A stretch of 51,140 bases of DNA from JAYOEY01 sp038120295 (GTDB lineage: Bacteria; Pseudomonadota; Alphaproteobacteria; MPNO01; UBA2964): contig JAYOLL010000027.1 of NCBI GenBank assembly GCA_038120295.1, positions 1 through 51,140 of the forward strand. Direction: 5' to 3'. Each line of letters opens with the position of its first letter. Within the stretch, counting starts at the first letter, position 1. Both the position numbers and the translations under genes were made by a program. The notes beneath the pieces were generated by a model. The model was given only the letters and a program-made list of their open reading frames with translations, was not told the origin of the DNA and searched no databases. This document shows positions 27,353 to 35,399 of the stretch, piece by piece.

Positions 27353-28015
27353 GTGGCAGATTCGCAGGAACTGGTGCTGGCCCTACCCAAGGGGCGCATT
27401 CTGAAACAGGCGGTGCCGTTGCTGGAGCGCGCCGGGATCGTTCCCGAGGACGGGTTCAGCGACGACGGCGACCGGCGGCTCAGATTCGGGACCAACGTGC
27501 GGGGTTGCTCGATCATCCGGGTACGCAGCTTCGATGTAGCGACTTTTGTCGCCTTTGGGGCGGCGCATCTCGGTATCGCTGGCAGCGACGTGCTGATGGA
27601 GTTCGACTATCCGGAGAACTACGCGCCGCTCGATCTCGGCATCGGCAAGTGCCGGATGGTGGTCGCCGAGCCGGGAGAGATGGTCGAAGGGGATGACCCT
27701 AGCCGCTGGAGCCATGTCTCGGTCGCAACGAAATATCCCGAGATCACACGAAAGCATTTCGCAGCCCGCGGGGTGCAGGCCGAATGCATCAAGCTCAACG
27801 GCGCCATGGAGCTTGCGCCGGCCATCGGTCTCGCGCGCCGAATTGTCGATCTGGTCGAAAGCGGCAACACGCTGCGCGCCAATGGGCTGGTCGAGATCGA
27901 GCACATCGCCGACATCAGCTCGCGCCTGGTGGTAAACCGGGCGGCGCTCAAGACCCGTTCCGAGGAAATCGGCGGCTGGATCGAACGGTTCCGGGGCGCG
28001 GTCGATGCCGGTTAG
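27353..28015 (+). CDS. hisG: ATP phosphoribosyltransferase, short form
   Basis: First enzyme of histidine synthesis. This is the short HisG (about 220 residues), which lacks the C-terminal regulatory domain and works as a hetero-octamer with HisZ. Visible features are LVLALPKGRILKQAVPLLERAG at the N-terminus, LGIAGSDVLMEF, and the PRPP-binding region ending in SGNTLRANGLVEIE. The GTG at 27353 has GGAG 8 bp upstream and gives the family's usual N-terminus; an ATG at 27305 would add 16 residues. hisZ is not in the window. The 3' end overlaps hisD by 11 bp. Confidence 0.93.
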   Translation: MADSQELVLALPKGRILKQAVPLLERAGIVPEDGFSDDGDRRLRFGTNVRGCSIIRVRSFDVATFVAFGAAHLGIAGSDVLMEFDYPENYAPLDLGIGKCRMVVAEPGEMVEGDDPSRWSHVSVATKYPEITRKHFAARGVQAECIKLNGAMELAPAIGLARRIVDLVESGNTLRANGLVEIEHIADISSRLVVNRAALKTRSEEIGGWIERFRGAVDAG

Positions 28016-29312
28016 GCTGTCGACGGCCGACACCGGGTTCGAGGCCGCCTTCTCCGCGCTGGTCGACGGCCGGCGAGATGCCGATGCGGACGTCGACCGG
28101 GCGGTTGCCGATATCATCGCTGACGTGCGCGCGCGCGGCGACGGGGCGGTGCGGGAGTACACGGCGCGCTTCGACCGGCTCGACGTCCCCGCGCTCCGCG
28201 ATCTCCGCGTCAGTGAAGACGAAATTGCGACGGCGCGCGAGCAATGCCGTGAGGACGCTGTTTCGGCGCTGGAGCAGGCGGCGCAACGGATAGAGAGCTA
28301 TCACCGGCGGCAGCTTCCGGAAGGGTACGATTACGTCGATGATGACGGAATAAGGTTGGGCGCACGCTGGACCGCCATAGCGGCAGTCGGGCTTTATGTT
28401 CCTGGCGGGACGGCGGCGTATCCCAGTTCGGTCCTGATGAATGCGGTGCCGGCCCGGGTCGCCGGCGTCGACCGGCTGGTCATGGTTGTGCCGTCGCCCG
28501 ATGGTGCGCTGAATCCGCTTGTGCTGGCGGCGGCGTCGATCGCGGGCGTTTCCGAAATCTGGCGGATTGGCGGGGCGCAAGCGGTTGCCGCATTGGCCTA
28601 CGGTACGGAATCGATCTCGCCGGTCGACAAGATCGTCGGGCCGGGCAATGCCTATGTTGCGACGGCCAAGAAGCAGGTTTTCGGGCGTGTCGGCATCGAC
28701 ATGATTGCGGGGCCGTCCGAAATACTGGTCGTCGCCGACGCGGAGAACGACCCGGACTGGATCGCCGCCGACCTGCTGTCGCAGGCGGAACACGACGAAG
28801 ACGCCCAGTCAATCCTCATTACAGACGATGCCGCTTTCGCCGAAGCCGTGGAGCGCGCCGTGGAAGCCTGTCTGCGAGGTCTGCCGAGGAAGGAAATTGC
28901 GCGCGCGAGCTGGGAACGGCACGGGGCGGTCATCGTGACCGGGTCCCTGGACGAGGCGGTAGGTCTGATCGACCATCTGGCAGCCGAACATGTGGAACTG
29001 GCGGTCGACGACCCGGATCGCCTCGCGTCTCAAATCCGTCATGCCGGGGCATTGTTTCTCGGTCGGTTCGCGCCGGAGGCCATCGGCGATTACGTTGCCG
29101 GCCCCAGTCACGTCCTTCCGACCTCGCGCAGCGCGCGGTTCTCCTCCGGTCTCGGGGTACTTGATTTCATGAAGCGGACCTCGCTCATCGGCTGCGACGC
29201 GGAGTCGCTGCCGCGCATATCGGATTCCGCGGAAACCCTGGCGCGGGAAGAGGGGCTCGACGCGCATGCCCTGTCTGTCGCGGTGCGGCGGGGAGGCGGA
29301 GGCCGCAATTGA
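28005..29312 (+). CDS. hisD: Histidinol dehydrogenase
   Basis: Zinc enzyme for the last two steps of histidine synthesis, oxidising L-histidinol to L-histidine with NAD. The family pattern is seen in WTAIAAVGLYVPGGTAAYPS, IWRIGGAQAVAALAYGT, VDKIVGPGNAYV, and the zinc-binding LLSQAEHDEDAQS, followed by GPSHVLPTSRSARFSSGL. At 435 residues it is complete. It overlaps hisG upstream and maf downstream (the TTGA junction), so the three are one unit. Confidence 0.96.
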   Translation: MPVRLSTADTGFEAAFSALVDGRRDADADVDRAVADIIADVRARGDGAVREYTARFDRLDVPALRDLRVSEDEIATAREQCREDAVSALEQAAQRIESYHRRQLPEGYDYVDDDGIRLGARWTAIAAVGLYVPGGTAAYPSSVLMNAVPARVAGVDRLVMVVPSPDGALNPLVLAAASIAGVSEIWRIGGAQAVAALAYGTESISPVDKIVGPGNAYVATAKKQVFGRVGIDMIAGPSEILVVADAENDPDWIAADLLSQAEHDEDAQSILITDDAAFAEAVERAVEACLRGLPRKEIARASWERHGAVIVTGSLDEAVGLIDHLAAEHVELAVDDPDRLASQIRHAGALFLGRFAPEAIGDYVAGPSHVLPTSRSARFSSGLGVLDFMKRTSLIGCDAESLPRISDSAETLAREEGLDAHALSVAVRRGGGGRN

Positions 29313-29914
29313 CCGGCGCATCCAACGCACGACTTGTCCTGGCGTCGGCATCGCCGCGTCGACTTGACCTGCTGAGGCAGGTCGGTCTGGAACCTGAAGC
29401 GATTCATCCGGCGCATATCGATGAAACGCCGCTCCGGAACGAACGTCCGGTCGATCTGGCGAAACGGCTGGCGCGGGAAAAAGCTGCTGAAGTGGCGCCG
29501 CGCCATGCCGGAGACTGGATCCTTGCCGCCGATACGGTCGTTGCCTGCGGACGCCGGGTCCTGCCCAAGCCTGAAGATGAAAACGAGGCGCGCGACTGTC
29601 TTTCGCTGCTGTCGGGAAGGCGGCATCGGGTCTATGGAGGGCTCTGCATAGTGTGCCCCGGCGGGGTATCGCATGAACGAAACGTGATGACACAGGTCAC
29701 GTTCAAAAGGTTGACCCGTTCCGAAATAGACGCCTATGTGGAAAACGGCGAATGGCAGGGGAAGGCTGGCGGCTACGCAATCCAGGGCCGGGCCGCGAGG
29801 TTCGTCAGGGCGCTGAACGGTTCCTACAGCAATGTCGTCGGGCTGCCATTGTTCGAGACCTGCCGGTTGCTTGAGGGGCTGGGGTATCGGGCTCCGCAGG
29901 AGAGCGCGGAATGA
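29309..29914 (+). CDS. Maf-family nucleotide pyrophosphatase
   Basis: House-cleaning nucleoside triphosphate pyrophosphatase that removes modified or non-canonical nucleotides. Diagnostic features are the N-terminal LVLASASPRRLDLLRQVGL, the DET of HIDETPLR, LAADTVVA with its metal-binding Asp, and the C-terminal GGYAIQGRAARFV. Translation starts at TTG 29309, which overlaps the hisD stop. The stop overlaps the rng start as ATGA. In many alphaproteobacteria infA precedes maf; here hisD does. Confidence 0.93.
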   Translation: MTGASNARLVLASASPRRLDLLRQVGLEPEAIHPAHIDETPLRNERPVDLAKRLAREKAAEVAPRHAGDWILAADTVVACGRRVLPKPEDENEARDCLSLLSGRRHRVYGGLCIVCPGGVSHERNVMTQVTFKRLTRSEIDAYVENGEWQGKAGGYAIQGRAARFVRALNGSYSNVVGLPLFETCRLLEGLGYRAPQESAE

Positions 29915-31371
29915 CGGGACGGGAACTTCTGGTCGAATCCGAAGGCGGCGAGGTCCGGATCGCCGCGGTCGAGGACGGTCAAGTCGTCGACCTGATTGTC
30001 GAGCGCAAAACCAGCGGCACCATTGTCGGTGACGTGTTTCTCGGGCGTGTCCAGCGGGTTGTGACCGGCATCGGCGCAGCGTTCGTCGATATTGGGGCGG
30101 AACGCGCAGGATTCCTCCCGCTGTCGGATGTCGACCGCAACCCTTCCATCGGCGCCGACCCGCCCAATGAAGGTGAACTGGTCTGTGTGCAGGTAAAGCG
30201 CGACGCATTCGCCCAGAAGGGACCGCAGCTCTCCCGTGCCATCTCGCTGCCTGGAAGATTGCTGGTCTACTCGCCCTATGGGGTTCGCATATCGGTTTCG
30301 CGCCAGATCGAGGAAGAGGCCGAACGTACCCGGCTGATCGATCTGATGGAGGGTATGGCATTCGAGGACGAGGGGTTTGTGGTTCGCACGGTCGCGGAAG
30401 GCGCGGATGCAGAAGCGCTCCTGGCGGAAGCGGAACGGCTGCGCGCCATCTGGGACGATATCGCGCTCAAATCGGAATCCTCCGATGCGCCATCGGCGCT
30501 CTATCGGGACATCGACGCTCTGGGCCGCGTTGTACGCGACCATGCCCAGGACGACGTCGAGGCGATCCGTTTCGATAGCGGCGCGGCGTTGAAGGAGGCG
30601 CAGGCATTCTGCCGGAATTTCTGGCCGGACCTTGAGGACCGGCTGGAACTGTATGGCAGCGATGACGGGCTGTTCGAGGCTTACGGCGTCGACGAGGCGA
30701 TAGAAATCGCTCTGCAGCGGCGGGTGTCGCTCCCGTCCGGCGGCGGTATCGTCGTCGAGTCGACTGAGGCGCTATCGGCCATCGACGTCAATTCCGGGCG
30801 GTTCGTCGAAGGGGCGGGACCGGAGCAGAACGCACTGCGCACCAATCTGGAGGCCGCTGACGCGATCGTGCGGCAGGTCAAGCTGCGCAATCTCGGCGGG
30901 CTGATCCTGCTCGATTTCATCCATATGGACGAGGATGCCAACTGGGACCGGGTGACCGACCGGCTGGTCGAAGGCTTCCAGCACGACCGGATCAGCTGCC
31001 GCGTGCTGGGGCGCACCGAGGCGGGGCTGGTGGAACTCGTTCGCCGTCGCCGCCGTCCACCGCTCGCCGATACGATGCTGGCGACCTGCGCCGTCTGCGA
31101 CGGGGAAGGCCGCGTCAAGAACGCCGAAACCGTCGCCTTCGAAGCGCTGCGAGCTCTCCATCGCAGTGCGCGAAACGGACCCGAAGGGGCGCTTGCAATT
31201 CACGCGCATCCTTCTGTGCTCAAGCGGCTGGAGGAATTTCGACAGGAAACGGGCGATGGTAACGCCTATCCCGGCATCGGGCGGATGGTGCGGCATTGCG
31301 AAATGCGCGAATACCCGGTCGACCGGTTTGAAATCGGTCCCGCGAAGGATACCGACGAAGACGATGGCTGA
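29911..31371 (+). CDS. rng: Ribonuclease E/G family (RNase G-like)
   Basis: Single-strand-specific endoribonuclease acting in 16S rRNA and mRNA processing. The 486-residue protein has an S1-like RNA-binding domain (VGDVFLGRVQRVVTGIGAAF, then DIGAERAGFLP) and a DNase I-like catalytic core with the metal-binding aspartates in SAIDVNSG and LILLDFIHM. The zinc-link motif is present as CAVCDGEG. The long C-terminal degradosome scaffold of RNase E is absent. It overlaps yacG by 8 bp. Confidence 0.93.
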   Translation: MTGRELLVESEGGEVRIAAVEDGQVVDLIVERKTSGTIVGDVFLGRVQRVVTGIGAAFVDIGAERAGFLPLSDVDRNPSIGADPPNEGELVCVQVKRDAFAQKGPQLSRAISLPGRLLVYSPYGVRISVSRQIEEEAERTRLIDLMEGMAFEDEGFVVRTVAEGADAEALLAEAERLRAIWDDIALKSESSDAPSALYRDIDALGRVVRDHAQDDVEAIRFDSGAALKEAQAFCRNFWPDLEDRLELYGSDDGLFEAYGVDEAIEIALQRRVSLPSGGGIVVESTEALSAIDVNSGRFVEGAGPEQNALRTNLEAADAIVRQVKLRNLGGLILLDFIHMDEDANWDRVTDRLVEGFQHDRISCRVLGRTEAGLVELVRRRRRPPLADTMLATCAVCDGEGRVKNAETVAFEALRALHRSARNGPEGALAIHAHPSVLKRLEEFRQETGDGNAYPGIGRMVRHCEMREYPVDRFEIGPAKDTDEDDG

Positions 31372-31594
31372 TCCAGCAGGAACAACAGGCAAGTGCCCCA
31401 TGTGCGGCGCCGCCACGCTGGAAAAATACCGGCCGTTCTGCTCGAAACGCTGCGCCGACCTGGACCTCGCCCGCTGGTTCAACGGGGCGTATTCCGTGCC
31501 GGTGGTGGAACTCGACGAGGCCGATCTCGACGAGATCGAGGAAGCGTTCGAAGAGCAGATCAACGACATACAGGATGATGATCTGCTCAGATAG
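31364..31594 (+). CDS. yacG: YacG-type zinc protein, DNA gyrase inhibitor
   Basis: Protein of 76 residues with a four-Cys zinc site in the YacG order: CPMCG near residue 11, then RPFCSKRCADLDLARWFNG, followed by an acidic tail (DEADLDEIEEAFEEQINDIQ). In E. coli YacG binds GyrB and inhibits DNA gyrase. The ATG at 31364 overlaps the rng stop; a longer frame exists but is not family-like. It closes the murA-to-yacG run and is followed by tRNA-Phe. Confidence 0.93.
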   Translation: MADPAGTTGKCPMCGAATLEKYRPFCSKRCADLDLARWFNGAYSVPVVELDEADLDEIEEAFEEQINDIQDDDLLR

Positions 31595-31672
31595 GCCGGT
31601 CGCTCACAGCAAGGTTTCCTGCTATGGACAGTCTGGGCGATATTGCCTATAAGCAGCGACGCCCTACGGCAC

Positions 31673-31748
31673 GCCCAGGTAGCTCAGTTGGTAGAGCACT
31701 GCACTGAAAATGCAGGTGTCGGTGGTTCGAATCCGCCCCTGGGCACCA
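31673..31748 (+). tRNA. tRNA-Phe (GAA)
   Basis: 76-nt cloverleaf with acceptor GCCCAGG/CCTGGGC, D arm AGCTCAGTTGGTAGAGC, anticodon stem TGCA/TGCA around the loop CTGAAAA with anticodon GAA, T arm GGTGGTTCGAATCCGCC, and encoded CCA at 31746-31748. It is a single-copy tRNA in most relatives and marks the boundary between the housekeeping part and the accessory part of this window. Confidence 0.97.
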
Positions 31749-31832
31749 TTTCTCGCCCAGAATACGTGTCTTCAGAAGCCTTGGCGCATGAAGCCCAGCT
31801 ACTTTTGAACACCGTTTTTCGGTAAAAGTTCC

Positions 31833-32645
31833 TCAATACTCGATGCTGAAATCGGCGAAATCGACGATTTCGTCCTTCAGGTTTCTCCGGTCCTTCAGGC
31901 TCCGATAAATTCCCCATTTAGGCCTTATGAAATCGGCCCCGTCCTTCCACATTCGGATTGCGTCGTTCCGGTAGGACATCAGAATTCTCCCGGTCGACAG
32001 GGATGTAATCCTTATTCGATAGTGGCCGTTCTCGCCGAATGCGATGCGTTCCGTTACCTCCACCCATTGACCGAGAAAGTCCCCGAGTTGAACCTGGGTA
32101 AGAGTTTGCTGTTTATGCCGCTCGGCGTAACGCAGTTCGAAGCGATCGGGACTCCTGTCACGGCCTTTTCTTGCCGTCAGGGTAATCAGCGGCATCCGGT
32201 CCTCGCTTCCGCCCACCGCCTTGATCTGGTGCAGGTGGGTGAAGCGGCGCGACGGCTGAAAGTCGGGCGCAAGTCTGAATTTCCAGCGATAGGTGAAGCT
32301 GTTGCCCGATCTCGCCTTCAGGGTTTCGGGCGATTTCGCGTAGACCTTTATCTCGGTTCTCTGGCGATCCGATTTACGGCATCTGTCGTCGTCCTGGTCG
32401 CGATGGATATGAAACCGGAAGACAGGGCGATTCAGAACCCTGTCGAACGCCTGGGTGATATGCGGGCCGAAATCCTCGTGACCGCAATCCGGGACCTCGA
32501 CGGCGTTACCGTCATCGGTTAGCGCGCTGTTGATGAGGGAATAGGTGTTTCCCTGTCCGGTGGCCTGTAAGGTCACACTCTGCGCCGATCCCGTGAAAGG
32601 GCTGAAGTGGGTAGTCAGAAACGCAAGAAAAACAATGAATTTCAA
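31833..32645 (-). CDS. Secreted polysaccharide-lyase-like protein
   Basis: Protein of 270 residues with a signal peptide (MKFIVFLAFLTTHFSPFTGSAQS). The mature part has beta-rich, His- and Arg-rich stretches typical of jelly-roll lyases: HEDFGPHITQAFDRVLNRPV, FRFHIHRDQDDDRC, DRQRTEIKVYAK, and FRLAPDFQPSRRFTHLHQIKA. These recall bacterial and fungal proteins with a concanavalin-like polysaccharide-lyase fold, but no family signature is secure. A role in breaking down an extracellular uronate polymer is inferred, not shown. The gene is 18 bp past the 3' end of the amidohydrolase gene (32664 in its present frame) and may share its transcript. Confidence 0.5.
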   Translation of the reverse strand: MKFIVFLAFLTTHFSPFTGSAQSVTLQATGQGNTYSLINSALTDDGNAVEVPDCGHEDFGPHITQAFDRVLNRPVFRFHIHRDQDDDRCRKSDRQRTEIKVYAKSPETLKARSGNSFTYRWKFRLAPDFQPSRRFTHLHQIKAVGGSEDRMPLITLTARKGRDRSPDRFELRYAERHKQQTLTQVQLGDFLGQWVEVTERIAFGENGHYRIRITSLSTGRILMSYRNDAIRMWKDGADFIRPKWGIYRSLKDRRNLKDEIVDFADFSIEY

Positions 32646-32663
32646 TGCTTTATTTCTTTCCGA

Positions 32664-33533
32664 TCAGGTCCCGACTGATCTTGCGCCCGAACAGGCGTTC
32701 GGCGTTCCTGTAGGCGATCTTTTCTGCGATGGGCGCGACAGGTAGCTCAGCCATTGCCGGTTGGTGGCGATGATACCGGCGTAATCGTCCCACTGTCCGT
32801 TGACCCAGGTGTCGGAGCCGACCATGAACCGGTCGGAAAACCGTTCGAGGACGCGGCGCCAGGCGGGGTCGATACCGTCGCCCGCGCCAAGGATATCTCC
32901 TTCACGATAGGACGTGTCCGCGTAGAGCTTTTCGTATCGCGCCATCATTCGTTCGACCACATCGGGCGGTTCGCTCATCCCTGCATGCGCCCAGATGATC
33001 TTGAGTCCCGGCTGGTAAGAGAATAGCTGGTCGACGGGCCCCTTGCCGGAATGGACATGGATAAACACATCCTTTTCCCTCGCCAGAGCGGCGATCCGGC
33101 GGAGCAGCGGCTCATCCGCCGGATTGATGCTGTGCAGGTGGAACTCGCCGATTCCCTGATGTGGATATTTCTCCATCCGCTTCCTGATATAAGCGAAGAT
33201 GCCCGCCGCCCGGGTCCAGTTGGAGGACCCGACATCGCCGTGATAGGGACGGAGTTCCGGGATCACACGGTTGGGTGCGTACTCCCAGAGCCTGATCGTA
33301 CCTTCGTCGGGCGTCGAGGAGACCAGGGCCATGGCGACGCCCGATCTGTCCCAAAGCTCAAGGACTGTTCCGGGCGGGTAGGGTACCCACGCCGGTTCCT
33401 TGTAATGGACATGGGCATCGAACAGCGGCAGCGTTTCTGCGCCCTTGCCGATATGATCGCCATCGGCGACGGCGCTTGAGGACAGGAACAGGAGGGCGAT
33501 TCCGGTCCGGAACAGCAGACGGGCAGGTTTCAT
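32664..33533 (-). CDS. Exported amidohydrolase, C-terminus frameshifted
   Basis: Protein of the amidohydrolase-2/PHP-like TIM-barrel type with a signal peptide (MKPARLLFRTGIALLFLSSS, cleavage near AVADG). Metal-binding motifs include FDAHVHYKEP near residue 38, FIHVHSGKGP, and WAHAGMSEPP. As read, the last 20 or so residues (after RQWLSYLSRP) are not family-like. If one base is restored in the GGG run at 32731-32733, the frame instead reads AEKIAYRNAERLFGRKISRD and stops at 32650, the normal family ending. A single-base deletion or a sequencing error is therefore likely. The substrate is unknown. Confidence 0.7.
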   Translation of the reverse strand: MKPARLLFRTGIALLFLSSSAVADGDHIGKGAETLPLFDAHVHYKEPAWVPYPPGTVLELWDRSGVAMALVSSTPDEGTIRLWEYAPNRVIPELRPYHGDVGSSNWTRAAGIFAYIRKRMEKYPHQGIGEFHLHSINPADEPLLRRIAALAREKDVFIHVHSGKGPVDQLFSYQPGLKIIWAHAGMSEPPDVVERMMARYEKLYADTSYREGDILGAGDGIDPAWRRVLERFSDRFMVGSDTWVNGQWDDYAGIIATNRQWLSYLSRPSQKRSPTGTPNACSGARSVGT

Positions 33534-33558
33534 GTTTCAGTTCTCCCTCTCGCGCATT

Positions 33559-33579
33559 GCGCCTAGCGCCTGGCGCCTA
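33559..33579. repeat. 7-bp tandem repeat, three units
   Basis: GCGCCTA, GCGCCTG, GCGCCTA lie head to tail in the divergent gap between the amidohydrolase (start 33533) and the TauD-type dioxygenase (start 33707). It is short and may be chance or slippage. Confidence 0.6.
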
Positions 33580-33706
33580 GTCTCCGGTTTCGCAGGGATA
33601 ACCGCAACTGGCTCTGTTCTATTCCCGTGGCCGGCCCGGCTTGCGTGGCGGAGGCGGCTTCGGTAAAATTTGCTTAGATGTCGAAGTAAAAAACAGGGAT
33701 ACAGCG

Positions 33707-34537
33707 ATGTCGATCAAGGTCGCAAAACTCTCATCCAGCATAGGGGCTGCCGTTACCGGCATCGACCTGGGCAAACCGATGGATGAGAAGACGTTCGAAG
33801 AGGTCCATCAGGCGTGGCTCGACAACGTCATTCTGGTGTTTCCGGGCCAGGACCTTACCGATGGCGAGCAGGAAGCTTTCGCCCGCCAGTTCGGTGAGCT
33901 TGAAGATGTACGTACAGGCGCAGCGGTTGGGAATGACCATCCCAACGTGATGATGATTACCAACGTAAAGGACACCGGTCGTCCGACCGCGCTTGAGGAC
34001 GGCGAGATGATGTTCCATTACGACCAGTGCTATTACGAACACCCGTGTATGGGCGCGACCCTGTTTGCCATCGAAGTCCCGAACGAAGGCGGCAACACGC
34101 TGTTCAGCAACTGCGCCGCGGCATATGACGCCTTGTCGGACGAATGGAAATCGCGGCTCGAGGGCCTTAAGGCCCTGAACTATTACGATTATCATCATAA
34201 CCCGACCGCGCGTCCCGAGGACCTGAACCCGGATGCGCCAAAGTGGGTTCATCCTGTCATACGGACTCATTCGCTGACCGGTCGCAAGGCGATCTACGTC
34301 AACCGGCTGATGACGCTCTGGATCGAGGACATGGATCGGGCGGAGAGCGATGAAATTCTCGGGTTTCTGTTCGACCATATCGAGAAGCCGGAATTCATAT
34401 ACGAGCACATGTGGACGCCGGGCGACCTGATGATGTGGGACAATCGCTGCTCGGTGCACGCACGGACCTACTTTTCCCCTGATGCGCGGCGTATGATGCG
34501 GCGCGTGACGATACGGGATCCGCTGCCCGTGCAGTGA
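33707..34537 (+). CDS. TauD/TfdA-type Fe(II)/2-oxoglutarate dioxygenase
   Basis: Cytoplasmic oxygenase of 276 residues. The iron-binding facial triad is visible as His104 and Asp106 in MFHYDQCYYEH and the distal His in CSVHARTYF; the 2-oxoglutarate-binding Arg lies in the C-terminal RRMMRRVTIRDP. The N-terminal GAAVTGIDLGKPMD block is typical. The start at 33707 is used because the sequence before it in frame (from 33641) is not family-like. The substrate is unknown; TauD/TfdA members hydroxylate taurine, alkyl sulfates, phenoxyacetates and others. It is followed by two PhyH-type oxygenases 22 and 3 bp downstream of each preceding stop. Confidence 0.87.
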   Translation: MSIKVAKLSSSIGAAVTGIDLGKPMDEKTFEEVHQAWLDNVILVFPGQDLTDGEQEAFARQFGELEDVRTGAAVGNDHPNVMMITNVKDTGRPTALEDGEMMFHYDQCYYEHPCMGATLFAIEVPNEGGNTLFSNCAAAYDALSDEWKSRLEGLKALNYYDYHHNPTARPEDLNPDAPKWVHPVIRTHSLTGRKAIYVNRLMTLWIEDMDRAESDEILGFLFDHIEKPEFIYEHMWTPGDLMMWDNRCSVHARTYFSPDARRMMRRVTIRDPLPVQ

Positions 34538-34559
34538 ACGCCCTACGCGGGAGGACGCC

Positions 34560-35396
34560 ATGCCCAGAGTTCTGACGCCGGAGCAGGTCGCTTCCTACGA
34601 GCGCGAGGGTTACCTGTTCCCGTTCGACGCTTTTCCGGCGGAAAAGGCCGAGGCGTTTTACCGGACCCTGTGCGATTTCGAGGATGAGATCGGCGAGGAT
34701 CCGCTGAACGTGCTGCGCATCAAGGCGCATCTGGTTGCGCCTTTCATTTCCGAAATCGCACGCACGCCGGCCATTCTCGATGTTGTCGAGGATTTGATCG
34801 GACCCGATATCAGGCTGTATCTCTCCGCGCTTTGGGCGAAGAAGGCCAACGACCCTAAATTCGTTTCCTGGCATCAGGATTCGACCTATTTCGGTCTTCA
34901 CCCGCATGAGGAAGTCACCGTCTGGGTGGCGCTGACGCCCAGTACGGTCGAAAGCGGCTGTATCCGCGTGCTTCCCGGCAGTCATCTTCAGCCCGATATG
35001 CAGCATGTCGAAACGCGCGATCCGCAGAATCTGCTGTCGCGCGGACAGGCGATCATGGGAATCGACGAGTCCCGCGCCGTGAATATGGAACTCCAGCCCG
35101 GTCAGTTTTCGGTTCATCACGAGCGTATGGTGCATGGCTCGCCGCCTAATGACGCGGACCTGCCGCGCGTCGGCGTTTCCTTCATGTTTATTCCCTGCCA
35201 TGTGACATCGACGATCGGGCGCAAGGGAGCGAGCATGATGCGGGGCGAGGACCGGTTCGGACACTGGGACGAGGATCCGTTGCCGCGCTTCAACTGCGAT
35301 CCCGTATCGATGGCGGTGCTAAAGAAGTTCCAGGATGAATATCGCGACCCGGATCTGGGAACCGAGGCCGAGCGCGCCGCCGGCGCCGCGGAGTAG
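34560..35396 (+). CDS. PhyH-type Fe(II)/2-oxoglutarate dioxygenase, copy 1
   Basis: Phytanoyl-CoA-dioxygenase-family protein of 278 residues. The iron triad is His105, Asp107 (FVSWHQDSTYFG) and His192 (MVHGSPPND), with an Arg (LPRVGVSFMF) downstream for 2-oxoglutarate. Members hydroxylate fatty acyl-CoAs, ectoine or natural-product intermediates. It begins with MPRVLT like the next gene and aligns with it along its whole length, marking a tandem duplication. It is probably in one transcript with the TauD-type gene. Confidence 0.87.
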   Translation: MPRVLTPEQVASYEREGYLFPFDAFPAEKAEAFYRTLCDFEDEIGEDPLNVLRIKAHLVAPFISEIARTPAILDVVEDLIGPDIRLYLSALWAKKANDPKFVSWHQDSTYFGLHPHEEVTVWVALTPSTVESGCIRVLPGSHLQPDMQHVETRDPQNLLSRGQAIMGIDESRAVNMELQPGQFSVHHERMVHGSPPNDADLPRVGVSFMFIPCHVTSTIGRKGASMMRGEDRFGHWDEDPLPRFNCDPVSMAVLKKFQDEYRDPDLGTEAERAAGAAE

Positions 35397-35399
35397 GCG

